A stretch of DNA of 64,000 bases from Armatimonadota bacterium (GCA_020161505.1 JAIUNY010000009.1:50410-114409), one strand, 5' to 3'; shown: positions 52,882-63,374, counted from the stretch's first letter. Notes: generated by a model not told the origin, from the sequence alone. Program-made: numbers and translations.

Positions 52882-55167
52882 TCACTCCGCCGTCGGAGCC
52901 ACGATTCTCAGCGGCGAAGCGAGATCCGGGTCGCCTCGGTCGAGGAGGCTTTGGATGTAGTTCCCGAGCGTGGGTTCCGTCGAGACCAGCACCGACCTCT
53001 CTTTCCCGGCAAACGAGACCCGAATCGTCACCGGCTTGCCCTGGGTGACCTGACTCAGCTGCGGGAGCAACACGAGATCGTTCTGCGCGGCGGCGCTGCT
53101 GATGATGAACGTGGATCCCGAAGCTGCTGATTCCACACGAGCGGCGATCATTTCCCCATCTTTCGGGGAGGGATCGTGCAGCCAATAGAACCCCTGCAAC
53201 GTCGCATCGGTTTGCGCCCACACGAACTTGTCCGGCGTCACGTCCCGCGTGAAGGCGCGCAGATCCCTCACCTTGTCGCGATCCGGGACGCTGTGGCCCA
53301 CGCCAGGGAGCCATTCCATGCCGCCCTTGAATCCCGTTCCGTGTTCCGCGCGCAAGGCCTCCCAGGCCACCTGGGCTTCCTTACACCGATCCGCGCGACC
53401 GTAGGCCGTGTCATTCTCGCCGATCACCCAGGTAAAGGGCAGATTCATCAAGTTGACCAACTGCGTTTCGCCGGGACTCGGAGCGGAAGCACTCGCGTTG
53501 GCGGCGGCGAATCGATCTGGCATTTTGGGCGCGATCACGAAAGTGCCGTATCCGCCATGGGATGCCCCGGTCATACTGACTAAGTTGGGGTTCACGCCCT
53601 CAAACAGCACAAAACTCTCGATCAACTTGCGCACCAGGGGAGCGATGCTGTCGTCGTAAAATCCGTTCCACTCGTTGTTCGGTGCCCGCAGGGCGCAGTA
53701 GATGTATCCGCCCGCTTCGGGATGATCCTTGTAGTACCGCTCGAACATCCCGCGCCATTGCTGGTCGTTGAACTCTTGCGTCGTGCCGCCTCCGCCGTGA
53801 AGGGCGAAGACAAGCCCCCAGCCTCCCGCTGGCTTCTCACCGACGGTACGCCAGAGAAACGGCGCGGTGCGATCAGAGGTTCGTACAACTTTTTGGTCGA
53901 AATCCGCCTTCATCTCATCGCGATTGATCGAAGACTTATACAAATCCCACACTCTCTGTTTGAGAGAGTCATCCCACGCCACCGACTTCAACAGCTCCAA
54001 CGTGGCCTTGTTTTCCGGCGTGCTCGGATTCAGGGCTTTGCGGATGAGATCATCCAGCTCTTCAGCCTTGGGGGCCTCGTCGAGATCGAATCGGACGAGG
54101 GTATCGGACGACACCGTCACGTGCTTGACCCGCGCGAGGTTCTGGCTCGCGACAACCGTGAGAGTCGTACCGGGATCGACCGCGACCTCCGCGTGAAGGT
54201 TCACGTCCGCCGGATCCTGAAGAGTCATTGTGTTCAGGATCACCTCGCCTGTTTTGAGATTGGTGACCAGAATCGGCGTCGCTTCGCGCACTCCCTTTCG
54301 GAAGGCCACGACGCGGAGTTTCGGCCGAGTATCGACAACTTCTCCAGCGTAGCGCTTGGTCACATTGATCCCGTTGAGCTTGGCTTGCGGAGCCCAAGCG
54401 GCGGGGAAAGTCTGCCCGGTGGCCCGGAAGGCAACCGCCCAGATGGCTTCTTCGCGAATCGACTCCTTAGCCGATTTCGCGCGATCGGTGAACCAAGCAC
54501 GATCAAGACCTGCGGGATCATGTTCCGCCGCCCCAACAAATCGCCAAGACTTGCCATCCCAGACTTCAACCCAGCTGTGGTTGCCTCCGCTTCCCGGCCA
54601 CGAAGCGATCCCTACAAACCGGGCAGGAATCCCAACGGCTCGGCAGGCTTCGATCAGCATCACGCTGAGCCCGGTGCAAGTGGCCATGCCCTGCTTAATG
54701 CTTTCGCGGCTGCTCTGGTCGGTGCGCAGACGGCGCGTGTTGTAAACCACCTTGTAGTCGGCAAAAAGGTGCTGGTTGATGAACATCGCGGCCTCACCGG
54801 GATTCTTCATCTCTTTTACTTTGCCGAGATACTTCGCCTGGAAATCCCTGCGCATGAAGTCGCGCGGCTCGGTGATGACCCAGGGCGGGACTACGTAGTC
54901 TTGCCAAATCTCCGTTGGAATCTGCTTGCGCCAGGCCACGGAGGTTCCCGCTTTGTGAGCCAGCCGCACCATTTCGGCAACCGTTTTGGGGTTCAGGTTC
55001 TGGACATCCGCCGGGGACGAGTGCTTCAAAAGATGCTGCAAGTCACTGCGCCACGCCGGATCGGCGGCTTTGATCTCGGTCTCCCAGGCCTGGCGGATGC
55101 GAGCTTCGGGCGGGGTCTTTTGCAGAGCGGCATGAAAAAGCAGGGGCGCCGAAAGGGCGGTCATCAT
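52882..55167 (-). CDS. Transglutaminase-like / alpha-beta hydrolase fusion
   Basis: A 761-residue protein. Residues about 130-225 form a transglutaminase-like (papain-fold) domain with Cys164 (MATCTGLSVM), His197 (GNHSWVEVWDG) and an acidic residue at 215-217. A beta-rich linker of about 150 residues follows. The C-terminal part (about 440-635) is an alpha/beta hydrolase: oxyanion HGGGG, nucleophile Ser536 in GASHGG, acid Asp586 and His625. Related hydrolases are esterases/PHB-depolymerase-like. There is a weak N-terminal signal. A single protein with a cysteine and a serine catalytic site is unusual; the substrate is unknown. Confidence 0.83.
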   Translation of the reverse strand: MMTALSAPLLFHAALQKTPPEARIRQAWETEIKAADPAWRSDLQHLLKHSSPADVQNLNPKTVAEMVRLAHKAGTSVAWRKQIPTEIWQDYVVPPWVITEPRDFMRRDFQAKYLGKVKEMKNPGEAAMFINQHLFADYKVVYNTRRLRTDQSSRESIKQGMATCTGLSVMLIEACRAVGIPARFVGIASWPGSGGNHSWVEVWDGKSWRFVGAAEHDPAGLDRAWFTDRAKSAKESIREEAIWAVAFRATGQTFPAAWAPQAKLNGINVTKRYAGEVVDTRPKLRVVAFRKGVREATPILVTNLKTGEVILNTMTLQDPADVNLHAEVAVDPGTTLTVVASQNLARVKHVTVSSDTLVRFDLDEAPKAEELDDLIRKALNPSTPENKATLELLKSVAWDDSLKQRVWDLYKSSINRDEMKADFDQKVVRTSDRTAPFLWRTVGEKPAGGWGLVFALHGGGGTTQEFNDQQWRGMFERYYKDHPEAGGYIYCALRAPNNEWNGFYDDSIAPLVRKLIESFVLFEGVNPNLVSMTGASHGGYGTFVIAPKMPDRFAAANASASAPSPGETQLVNLMNLPFTWVIGENDTAYGRADRCKEAQVAWEALRAEHGTGFKGGMEWLPGVGHSVPDRDKVRDLRAFTRDVTPDKFVWAQTDATLQGFYWLHDPSPKDGEMIAARVESAASGSTFIISSAAAQNDLVLLPQLSQVTQGKPVTIRVSFAGKERSVLVSTEPTLGNYIQSLLDRGDPDLASPLRIVAPTAE

Positions 55168-55230
55168 TCGGTAGGTTTACCCGAGAGGGCTCGCTGATTC
55201 AAGTAAAGATCTGCCATTCTCAGGCGAGAA

Positions 55231-56370
55231 ATGGATATCCCTGCCGTGAATCAGGAAAGGCTGCTGGAGCTTTTCAAGGCACTCATCACGATCAATGCCC
55301 CGGCCAAGCAAGAGCGTGAGTGCGTGGACTACGTGGCCCAGCTTTTGCGCCAGATGGGTTTGGAGGTCGAAGAAGACGACGCAGGCACGATCATCGGCGG
55401 GAACGCGGGGAATCTGATCGCGACTTTTCCCGGCAACGAGCCGGGCGCGCCCCGCATCTTTCTGAGCGCGCACTTCGATACCGTCGAACCGACCGCTGGC
55501 CTGAAGATCATTGAGGATGACGGCATGATCCGCACCGATGGCACCACGATCCTCGGCGCGGATGACAAGGGCGGCATGGCTCCGGCGATTGAGGCGATTC
55601 GGATGCTTCAGGAATCGGGCGAAGCGCACGGCGATGTCGTCTTGCTTTTCAGCGTCGCGGAGGAGATTGGTCTGCTCGGAGCCGAGGCGCTCCGGATTCA
55701 GGATTTGAACCTGGACTTCGGCTACGTGCTGGACACTGGCCCACCAGTGGGCACCTTTGTGAACCGCACCGCCACTCACGACAAACTCGATGTCGTGATC
55801 CACGGAAAACCCGCTCACTCCGGCAAGGATCCGGAAAAGGGGATCAATGCGATCCAGGTTCTCGCCGAGGCGGTGAGCAACATGAAGATTGGCCGCATCG
55901 GGCCGGAAACGACGGCGAATCTGGGCGTGATCGAGGGCGGCACCGCGACGAATGTCGTCTGCCCCTTCGTGAAGGTGTATGGCGAAGCCCGGAGTACGAA
56001 CGAAGCCGAACTCGATGCCCAGATCGACCACATGATCCAGTGCTTTGAATCGGCAGCGACCAAGTGGAACACCACGGTTTCGATCCACCACGACCGGCAC
56101 TATCGCTCGTACTTCGTGCCCGAAACCGAAGCCTGTGTTCAGATCGCGCAGAGTGCTAGTCGGAAGTTGGGTCACGACCCGGTTCTGCGCACCACTCTTG
56201 GGGGCAGCGATGCCAATCGGTACAACGCGAAGGGCGTTCCGTGCATTGTGGTGGCGACGGGAATGGACAAGATCCACACCCACCAGGAGGAGATCTCGGT
56301 GGAATCGCTGGTGGAGACAACGCGCATGGTCTACGCTCTGATTCGGGAAGCGGCGGAGAGTGCCCGGTAG
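55231..56370 (+). CDS. M20-family peptidase (PepT/CPG2-like)
   Basis: A 379-residue metallopeptidase. It contains SAHFDTVEP (first zinc His/Asp), GADDKGGMAP (bridging Asp), AEEIGLLG (catalytic Glu and zinc Glu) and a C-terminal HTHQEEISVESL (last zinc His). The dimerisation domain with VIHGKPAHSG lies in the middle. It likely cleaves di- or tripeptides in the cytosol. Divergent from the transglutaminase fusion gene. The ATG has a purine-rich AGGCGAGAA leader. Confidence 0.88.
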   Translation: MDIPAVNQERLLELFKALITINAPAKQERECVDYVAQLLRQMGLEVEEDDAGTIIGGNAGNLIATFPGNEPGAPRIFLSAHFDTVEPTAGLKIIEDDGMIRTDGTTILGADDKGGMAPAIEAIRMLQESGEAHGDVVLLFSVAEEIGLLGAEALRIQDLNLDFGYVLDTGPPVGTFVNRTATHDKLDVVIHGKPAHSGKDPEKGINAIQVLAEAVSNMKIGRIGPETTANLGVIEGGTATNVVCPFVKVYGEARSTNEAELDAQIDHMIQCFESAATKWNTTVSIHHDRHYRSYFVPETEACVQIAQSASRKLGHDPVLRTTLGGSDANRYNAKGVPCIVVATGMDKIHTHQEEISVESLVETTRMVYALIREAAESAR

Positions 56371-56492
56371 TCTCTCCGGGCCGATTGAAGAAATCGAGGC
56401 AAGACTTAGGCTATAGTTCGACAACGATTGCGGTTTTGCCGCGTCTTGTAGCTTGAGTCGTCTCAAGAAAGACAGAATTACGGAAGAAGAGC

Positions 56493-56996
56493 ATGGTCAA
56501 AGCAGGTCTCACAGTCGCCCTCGTGGCAGTATTGGTCGCCCCCGCACTTGCGGATTACTCCCAGCCGTCGGGCCTTTCGATCCGCGCAGGCTGGTACCTC
56601 GCCCAAGGCGATGGCAAGGATGCCGAGGGCCAAAACTGGTTCCTCGTTGGTTTCGACAAGAAGCTGAAGGAAGGCTCCTTCCTCGGTGCTGAGAACGGTC
56701 ACTTTAGCTTCAGTGCCGACTACTACGGCAAGGGCAGCTTCAGCAACGTTCCGGTGCTGTATAACTACACCGCTCGCCAAGACGGTTTCTACTACTCAGT
56801 CGGCGCGGGCATTGGCTTCGGTCACCGACAAACGGGTGTGAGCAGCAGCGACAGCAGCCTGGACTTCAACTACCAGTTCTCGGTGGGCAAGGATCTGGTG
56901 AAGGGCGGCAACGTTCTGTTCGTGGAAGCGCGCTATCTCGGCAACAGCCGCCCGGCTCTCGCTGGCTTCGCGCTGATCGGCGGCGTCCGGTTCTAA
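56493..56996 (+). CDS. Small secreted beta-rich protein (outer-membrane barrel-like)
   Basis: A 167-residue protein with a signal peptide (about 1-20, ending ALA). The mature part has alternating aromatic and glycine strands (GHFSFSADYYGKG, YYSVGAGIGFGHR) and closes with a phenylalanine (GGVRF), typical of small outer-membrane beta barrels. No family recognised. Good SD-like GGAAGAAG leader. Followed by a strong bidirectional terminator. Confidence 0.65.
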   Translation: MVKAGLTVALVAVLVAPALADYSQPSGLSIRAGWYLAQGDGKDAEGQNWFLVGFDKKLKEGSFLGAENGHFSFSADYYGKGSFSNVPVLYNYTARQDGFYYSVGAGIGFGHRQTGVSSSDSSLDFNYQFSVGKDLVKGGNVLFVEARYLGNSRPALAGFALIGGVRF

Positions 56997-57013
56997 GCAA
57001 GCCATTCGACGAA

Positions 57014-57054
57014 AGCAAAGACGCCACTTGCACATGCAAGTGGCGTCTTTCTTT
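57014..57054. terminator. Strong bidirectional intrinsic terminator
   Basis: A perfect 16-bp inverted repeat (57017-57032 with 57035-57050) is flanked by AAAG and CTTTT, between the small secreted protein (plus) and eno (minus). Confidence 0.85.
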
Positions 57055-57078
57055 TGGCTGGGAGCTCGAAGCTCCGCC

Positions 57079-58404
<1,326 letters not shown>

Positions 58405-58483
58405 TCACCGGTCAGTCGTTTGGGTCGGGCCTGGAAACTCACCGCCACCTCATCACATAGAGGTACGATGAGGATCAAGCGCT

Positions 58484-59197
58484 ATGGCAGGACGCGAAAG
58501 TTTCTTCTGGCACAAACTTCACTCCCTCACGGGTGTGATCCCGACCGGGTTCTATCTGGTGCAACACCTCACCCTGAACTCGTTTGCCCTGGCAGGGGCG
58601 GAGAAGTTCGATGGGGTCATCAACTTCTTCGAGGGGATGCCGAAGCACTTTCTGTACTTCCTCAAATTCGGTGTCATCTGGCCGGCTCTGATCTTCCACG
58701 CGGTGTACGGCATCTTCATCATCAGCCGCTCCGAAGGCAATTACTCGCAGGAATCGTTTAAGTATCGCGAGAACAAGTACTACACATTGCAGCGCTGGAG
58801 CGGGATTTTCGCGTTCTTCTTCCTAGCTTATCACATGGCGACCACGTCGGTGCTTGGCACGATCAAGGGCGCTGAGGTGATCTACTACGACACCTGGGCG
58901 GAGCGACTGGCCTCCGGTGGCACCTATCTCGTGCTCGCGTTCTATGTCCTCGGCGTGCTGGCGAGTGCGTACCACTTCGCGTACGGCCTCTGGAATTTCG
59001 GCATCCGCTGGGGCATCACGATCAGCGATTCCGCTCAGAAGAAGTCGGCTCGGTTTAGCCAGTTGGTGTTCGTCGGCGTGAGTGCCATTGGGATTCTTGC
59101 TCTGGTCGGATTCTTCAACCCCGTGCTGAAGGCTGACCATCATGGCGGTCACAGCGAGAAATCGGTCGTCTCCACGCCGATTTCGACGGAGCGGTAG
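58484..59197 (+). CDS. sdhC: Succinate dehydrogenase cytochrome b subunit
   Basis: A 237-residue cytochrome b of the five-helix B-type SQR (also found in Bacteroidota and Bacillota). It has HKLHSLTGVIPTGFYLVQH and later HAVYGIFI, AYHMATT and AYHFAYGLWNF, which carry histidines for heme ligation. It anchors the SdhA/SdhB pair in the membrane. The gene is usually followed by sdhA and sdhB; here the next gene is on the opposite strand, so the flavoprotein and iron-sulfur subunits must be elsewhere. SD GAGG, about 10 nt. A His-rich C-terminus is also seen. Confidence 0.9.
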   Translation: MAGRESFFWHKLHSLTGVIPTGFYLVQHLTLNSFALAGAEKFDGVINFFEGMPKHFLYFLKFGVIWPALIFHAVYGIFIISRSEGNYSQESFKYRENKYYTLQRWSGIFAFFFLAYHMATTSVLGTIKGAEVIYYDTWAERLASGGTYLVLAFYVLGVLASAYHFAYGLWNFGIRWGITISDSAQKKSARFSQLVFVGVSAIGILALVGFFNPVLKADHHGGHSEKSVVSTPISTER

Positions 59198-59329
59198 TTT
59201 CTGGTGGCTCTGGGTAAGACCTGAACGAGCTTTCCTCAACTCAATAGTTGACGGTTGCGGTTGCATCAGGCCGTGTTGTCAGTCTATCTGCGAGAGAAAT
59301 TCAGGTTTAGACCGCACCCGCACGTGTCG

Positions 59330-59695
59330 TCATCTGGTCTCGTAGCCCTCATTGCCCAGGCGGGATTCGAGATCCATGGCGGTATGTAGCACACGAACAA
59401 CGATCAACTCGGATTTTGTTAGTTTGGCGACGAGATAGTGACCGTGGCGCGCACCTGACCACTTCACGAGAATCAAGGAAAGATCCGGGAATGCCTCGGG
59501 ACTAAGAACTGGCTCTGGCCCTTCGGCCGCCGCCTCTGCTTGAGCTCGAAGAAAATCCAAATACTGTTCCGCCTGCTCAATCCCATAGAAGTGAGCCGTG
59601 TAGCTGTAAATCTCTTCCAGATCTCGAGCCGCAGATTGAGAGAACCTGACTACGCGGATTGATCCGGATGCCACTCTCTCACCTTTTTTCGACAC
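59330..59695 (-). CDS. ParE/RelE-family toxin
   Basis: A 121-residue toxin of the ParE/RelE superfamily. The characteristic start IRVVRFSQSAARDLEEIYSYTA lies at about 13, followed by the C-terminal block YLVAKLTKSELIVVRVLHTAMD. ParE poisons gyrase, RelE cleaves mRNA; this looks more ParE-like. The frame starts at a GTG within the antitoxin gene; a second GTG 7 codons on, with AGGTGA upstream, is equally likely and gives 114 residues. Coupled to the upstream antitoxin. Confidence 0.82.
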   Translation of the reverse strand: MSKKGERVASGSIRVVRFSQSAARDLEEIYSYTAHFYGIEQAEQYLDFLRAQAEAAAEGPEPVLSPEAFPDLSLILVKWSGARHGHYLVAKLTKSELIVVRVLHTAMDLESRLGNEGYETR

Positions 59696-59829
59696 CGCTC
59701 CAAAACCTCGTCAAAGGAGAGCAGCGGTGCTCCTGCCTCAAGATCCTGTAGGCCTTCCGTAACCGCTTCCTCTTGCTCCGGCGAGAGCTTTACAGCCCTC
59801 TTGGCAGACTCGTTCGGCGGGTTGCTCAT
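59650..59829 (-). CDS. Small antitoxin (ParD/RelB-like)
   Basis: A 59-residue acidic protein with a helical centre (KLSPEQEEAVTEGLQDLEAG) and a basic C-terminus (RCRKKVREWH). It is placed directly upstream of, and overlapping, the ParE-like toxin, as in type II TA loci. It should bind the toxin and autoregulate. It is shorter than many annotation cut-offs. ATG preceded by TAGAAT. Confidence 0.72.
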   Translation of the reverse strand: MSNPPNESAKRAVKLSPEQEEAVTEGLQDLEAGAPLLSFDEVLERCRKKVREWHPDQSA

Positions 59830-59835
59830 GAACCT

Positions 59836-59841
59836 ATTCTA
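59836..59841 (-). promoter_or_regulatory. -10-like hexamer before the ParD/ParE-type pair (leaderless candidate)
   Basis: TAGAAT on the minus strand is separated by 6 nt from the antitoxin ATG. Same hexamer and spacing as in front of the DUF433 module at 4.5 kb. Confidence 0.45.
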
Positions 59842-59868
59842 CAATATGGGACAGATTTTGGTTCGCGC

Positions 59869-60873
59869 CTAGCCGCCCGAGCCAGATCCCTCCCGCTTCG
59901 CCTGATTCCACAGATCGTCCCACTCTTCCGAAGAAAGCTCACCCAGGGGACGGCCCGCCAGCTCCTCCATCCGCTCGAATCGGCCTCGGAAGCGATTCAC
60001 CATCGTCCGCAGAGCATCTTCGGCATCGACTTTGGCCCACCGCGCCAGATTCACGACCGTGAAGAGCAAATCCCCGAGTTCCGACTCGATCTCCGCGCGA
60101 TCCCCGGTTGCCAGAGCCTCACGAAGCTCTTGCTCTTCTTCGTGGAACTTTGCCCAGACCCCTTCAAGATCGGGCCATTCGAACCCGGCCCGTGCCGCTC
60201 GCTTACTCACTTCCTGAGCGAGGAGCAGAGCGGGCATGGCCCGCGGAACCCCCGCCAGAATCGACACAACCTCCGAGGACGCAGCACTGCCCTTCTCCGC
60301 CCGCTTGATTGCGTCCCAGTTCCGCAGAACCTCTGCCGAATCCTGCACCGCGACTTCTCCGAACACATGAGGATGCCTCCGGATCAACTTTTCCGTGATC
60401 CCCTGGGCCACCTCCTCAATCGACCACGCCCCTTCCAGATGCTTCTTCTGTGCATGCATCAAGGGCTGGAGCAGCACGTCTCCGAGCTCCTCCCGCATCG
60501 CCGATTCATCCCCGCCATCAATCGCGTCGATCAATTCGTAGCTCTCCTCAATCAGGTAACGCTTCAACGACTCATGGGTTTGCTCCTGATCCCACGGACA
60601 CCCTCCGGGGCCGAGCAGACGATCCACGACCCAGACCAATCCGTACACGCCGCCCGGATTCTTTGCGCTCTGGGCCGGGATCGCGAAATCCCCGGAAACC
60701 TGGCTCAGGGGCGCTGCCACCCATCCGCCGGAAGCACGTTCCCAAACCGGTACTGAATCACCGAACCGCCGCGTCAGAACCTCGCGCAGTCGATCAAAAT
60801 CCTCTCCGTGAAACCCGACAAACAACTGATGCGCCCGATCGTCCAGGGTCAAAACGAGCGGAGCGACGTGCAC
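59869..60873 (-). CDS. mazG: MazG nucleoside triphosphate pyrophosphohydrolase
   Basis: A MazG-type NTP-PPase of about 334 residues with two MazG halves: EESYELIDAI...EELGDVLLQ (EExxE...ExxD) and a C-terminal half EEEQELREAL...SELGDLLFTVVNLARW. It hydrolyses NTPs, including mutagenic ones. The first about 60 residues (LVLTLDDRAHQLFVGF, then REVLTRRFGDSVPVWERASGG) resemble the C-terminal piece of the tetrapyrrole-methylase domain found fused to MazG in YabN-type proteins. Start chosen at GTG because an upstream ATG (61008) would overlap the previous gene by 94 nt. Confidence 0.85.
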   Translation of the reverse strand: MHVAPLVLTLDDRAHQLFVGFHGEDFDRLREVLTRRFGDSVPVWERASGGWVAAPLSQVSGDFAIPAQSAKNPGGVYGLVWVVDRLLGPGGCPWDQEQTHESLKRYLIEESYELIDAIDGGDESAMREELGDVLLQPLMHAQKKHLEGAWSIEEVAQGITEKLIRRHPHVFGEVAVQDSAEVLRNWDAIKRAEKGSAASSEVVSILAGVPRAMPALLLAQEVSKRAARAGFEWPDLEGVWAKFHEEEQELREALATGDRAEIESELGDLLFTVVNLARWAKVDAEDALRTMVNRFRGRFERMEELAGRPLGELSSEEWDDLWNQAKREGSGSGG

Positions 60874-60914
60874 AGAGTGCGCGCCGCTCCACCCGAGATC
60901 CTCGAGCCACGAAC

Positions 60915-61862
60915 TTACTGCTTCGGGCCGAACACTCGCTTGAGTTGCTCGTCGAACGGAGTCCCCTGGAACTCCATCTTGGCCGCCTTGCGCTTGTCCT
61001 CCATCCATTGGGGAACATTGTTGCGCACCGAACCGCGCTCCATCATCAACTTGCGCCGAATTTGTCGCTTCAGCTTGTCATCAAGCGGCAGAACCCGGGT
61101 CTCTTGAACCGATTCCAGGAACACCTTGACTTCCGGCCCTGCCGACCCCTTGAGCCACGCCGTGGATTGACCAGGTTTCATGGCTATCACGAGCGGCTTG
61201 AGATTCGCGTTCAGAGCCTCCTCGGCGATGTCCCCCATCAGGCCGCCGTCGTACTTGGTGGTGATATCCTCGCTCCGCTCCTTGGCGATCTCGGCGAAGG
61301 CCTTCCCTGCGGCGATATCGGCGTCCACGGCCTTCTTGGCATCGGCCGTCGAAACGGCGATGACACGCAGCCGATAGCGCTTCGGCAGAGTGAAATCCTT
61401 CTTCTGATCCTCGTAGTAACGGGTCACCTGAGCATCGGCGATGTTGATCCCCATGGTCATGAGGTTGAACTCGCTCATTTGCACCAAGATGTCGTATCGC
61501 AGATCCGCTTGGCTGAGCCCCATTTGCTCAAAAATCTTCGCGAACTCTGGGTTGTCCTTCAGGCGATCTTGGATCTCCTGGGTGATTTGGGCGTCCGTCG
61601 GAGCAACACCCTTGTCCTTGGCCAGCTGGATCATCAGGGTCTCGTTGATCATCTGCTGGAGGGTGAGATAGCCCGGCGTACCTTCGAGGAATCGACCGTT
61701 GATCAACATCCCCACACCAGGGAGGACTTCCATGCGCTTGACGTAATTGGCGCCGGTGATCTTGTCGCCATTCACCACGACCATCGTCTTATCCGGGGCC
61801 GGTTGAGCGAAAGCGCTAGCAGCAAGGGCGGCCAGCATCAAAAAGGGGACGGCTCGTTTCAT
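60915..61862 (-). CDS. Peptidyl-prolyl isomerase (SurA/PrsA-like, parvulin)
   Basis: A 315-residue secreted folding factor. It has a signal peptide (MKRAVPFLMLAALAASAFAQ), a SurA_N-like helical segment (about 60-150) and a parvulin-like region (about 165-265: YRLRVIAVSTADAKKAVDADI, SEDITTKYDGGLMGDI). SurA/PrsA proteins chaperone exported proteins and outer-membrane barrels. The chosen ATG follows an SD (GGGAG). The mazG gene follows on the same strand after about 40 nt. Confidence 0.83.
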   Translation of the reverse strand: MKRAVPFLMLAALAASAFAQPAPDKTMVVVNGDKITGANYVKRMEVLPGVGMLINGRFLEGTPGYLTLQQMINETLMIQLAKDKGVAPTDAQITQEIQDRLKDNPEFAKIFEQMGLSQADLRYDILVQMSEFNLMTMGINIADAQVTRYYEDQKKDFTLPKRYRLRVIAVSTADAKKAVDADIAAGKAFAEIAKERSEDITTKYDGGLMGDIAEEALNANLKPLVIAMKPGQSTAWLKGSAGPEVKVFLESVQETRVLPLDDKLKRQIRRKLMMERGSVRNNVPQWMEDKRKAAKMEFQGTPFDEQLKRVFGPKQ

Positions 61863-61949
61863 GACTCTCCCTTTCAGACGCGCGAGCGCGGAAATGGGCG
61901 CACAACGCCGGGTCTCTTGGCTCGCAGAAAGACGGGGATCCCGTTCTTC

Positions 61950-61982
61950 GCGCAAAGAAAAGGCGGACGTTTCCGTCCGCCT
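61950..61982 (-). terminator. Intrinsic terminator of the beta-helix gene
   Basis: A perfect 9-bp inverted repeat (61961-61969 with 61974-61982, 4-nt loop), followed on the minus strand by TTTTCTTT. It lies about 35 nt after the stop of the beta-helix gene. Confidence 0.75.
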
Positions 61983-62015
61983 GTGTTGCCGTTCCTTCTC
62001 AGGAAAACTGCTGTC

Positions 62016-63347
62016 TCAGAGCCCGAGTTGGGTAAGAATCTTTTGCGAGAACATCGGATCCGGCAGCGGGCCGTAAGGATCGGTGACATTAAGGAAGCCC
62101 TGAATGTCCTCGTTCTGGCTCGCCATCGGGCAATCCGCGCTCACGTTTTTCATGATGTGCCCTCGCGCTACCAAGGTGAACTCGCTCGAAAAGAGAGTGT
62201 TCACGTTGTTCACGCGACGCCAGATCTTGTGTGCGGTGGATCGGCCGAGATTGTTGGAGATCTGGACATTGTTGGCAAACCCAACGAGCTCCAGCTGATT
62301 CCATCCGCTCTGGTTTCCGCTTGCGACATTGCCTCGCCAGATTCCATTGCTGCAGTACTCGGCTCCCATTCCGTAGTCCAGATTGTTGAAGGCACTGTTG
62401 TTCTCCACCAGATAGCCATCGACAAAGTAGAGGCTCATCCCCGAACTCTTCGGTGACCCGACGAATGTGTTGCCTCGAATGGTCACGTTTCGCACATAGT
62501 GCTCGGGGTTATCGGCATACCAAGTCACCGCTCCGTTGGTGGGAAAGACTCGACCCGCCGTCTGGATTTGGAGCACAGCGGTGCGCGCGGCTCGATTCTC
62601 CGAAATGCAGCGCACCTGAAGGTTCGCGGGAGCCCCGACGAACGCCACGTGCCAGCTCAGTTCGGTCAGAGACTTCGTCTCATCCCGCATCTGCAATCCC
62701 TGGGTGCTGATGGTGAGCGTCTGACCGCCGCTCGCCCTCGTCGCTCGGATTGATCCGAGATCGCCGATGAACGCGGTCAGGTTCGTGCCTCCCGTCCAGC
62801 GGGCATCTGGGGTGTGATAGTTGATTCCCCGCTTGGCGGCCTCATCGGCAAAGCTCCACGGGTGTCCCGGCGTCACCAGGAAGAGTTCCTTCTGGGTCTG
62901 GCGACCTCCGATGAACGAGCTATTCTCCAGGGTCAGATTCCGGCCGCCGTTGAAGATCATTTGCGATCGTCGCCCGCCGCTGAATGAGCACTGGTTCACT
63001 CGAACCGTATCGCACTGGGCAAATCCCATGAAGAGGGTGGCTTCTCCTCGGAAGGAGAGGTTCTCCACCGTGACATTGGTGCAGCGATCAAATCCGAGAA
63101 TGTTGTAGGAGTTCTCGCGCTGGGTTCCCCCCAGGTCGGCTCCGGATTGGATGTTCGCGTTGCGAATCGTAATCCCGCTCTTCTGCGAGATAATCACCGG
63201 TTGGTTGAGCGTATAGGTTTTGCCGCCGCCGTCCCAAACATTGCCGGAAGCCAGGGCCAACGGCAAAACGTGCGCCAATTCTTGCGGAGCCGCTTGCCCG
63301 CTCATGGCAAGGCTCAATCCGAAAGCCAGGGTTGTTAAAGTACTCAT
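62016..63347 (-). CDS. Secreted right-handed parallel beta-helix protein
   Basis: A 443-residue protein with a signal peptide (about 1-19) and repeating NxTxxN-type strands (SGITIRNANIQ, CTNVTVENLSF, NLTLENSSF, VRNVTIRGNTF) in the pattern of pectate-lyase/PbH1 beta-helices. The first repeats contain GGKTYTLNQPV, as in many surface or tail-spike-like proteins. No catalytic residues can be named. Good SD (GGAGG). Function could be polysaccharide binding or cleavage. Confidence 0.75.
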   Translation of the reverse strand: MSTLTTLAFGLSLAMSGQAAPQELAHVLPLALASGNVWDGGGKTYTLNQPVIISQKSGITIRNANIQSGADLGGTQRENSYNILGFDRCTNVTVENLSFRGEATLFMGFAQCDTVRVNQCSFSGGRRSQMIFNGGRNLTLENSSFIGGRQTQKELFLVTPGHPWSFADEAAKRGINYHTPDARWTGGTNLTAFIGDLGSIRATRASGGQTLTISTQGLQMRDETKSLTELSWHVAFVGAPANLQVRCISENRAARTAVLQIQTAGRVFPTNGAVTWYADNPEHYVRNVTIRGNTFVGSPKSSGMSLYFVDGYLVENNSAFNNLDYGMGAEYCSNGIWRGNVASGNQSGWNQLELVGFANNVQISNNLGRSTAHKIWRRVNNVNTLFSSEFTLVARGHIMKNVSADCPMASQNEDIQGFLNVTDPYGPLPDPMFSQKILTQLGL

Positions 63348-63374
63348 CGTTCGTTCCTCCGCTCGACGTCGTCG

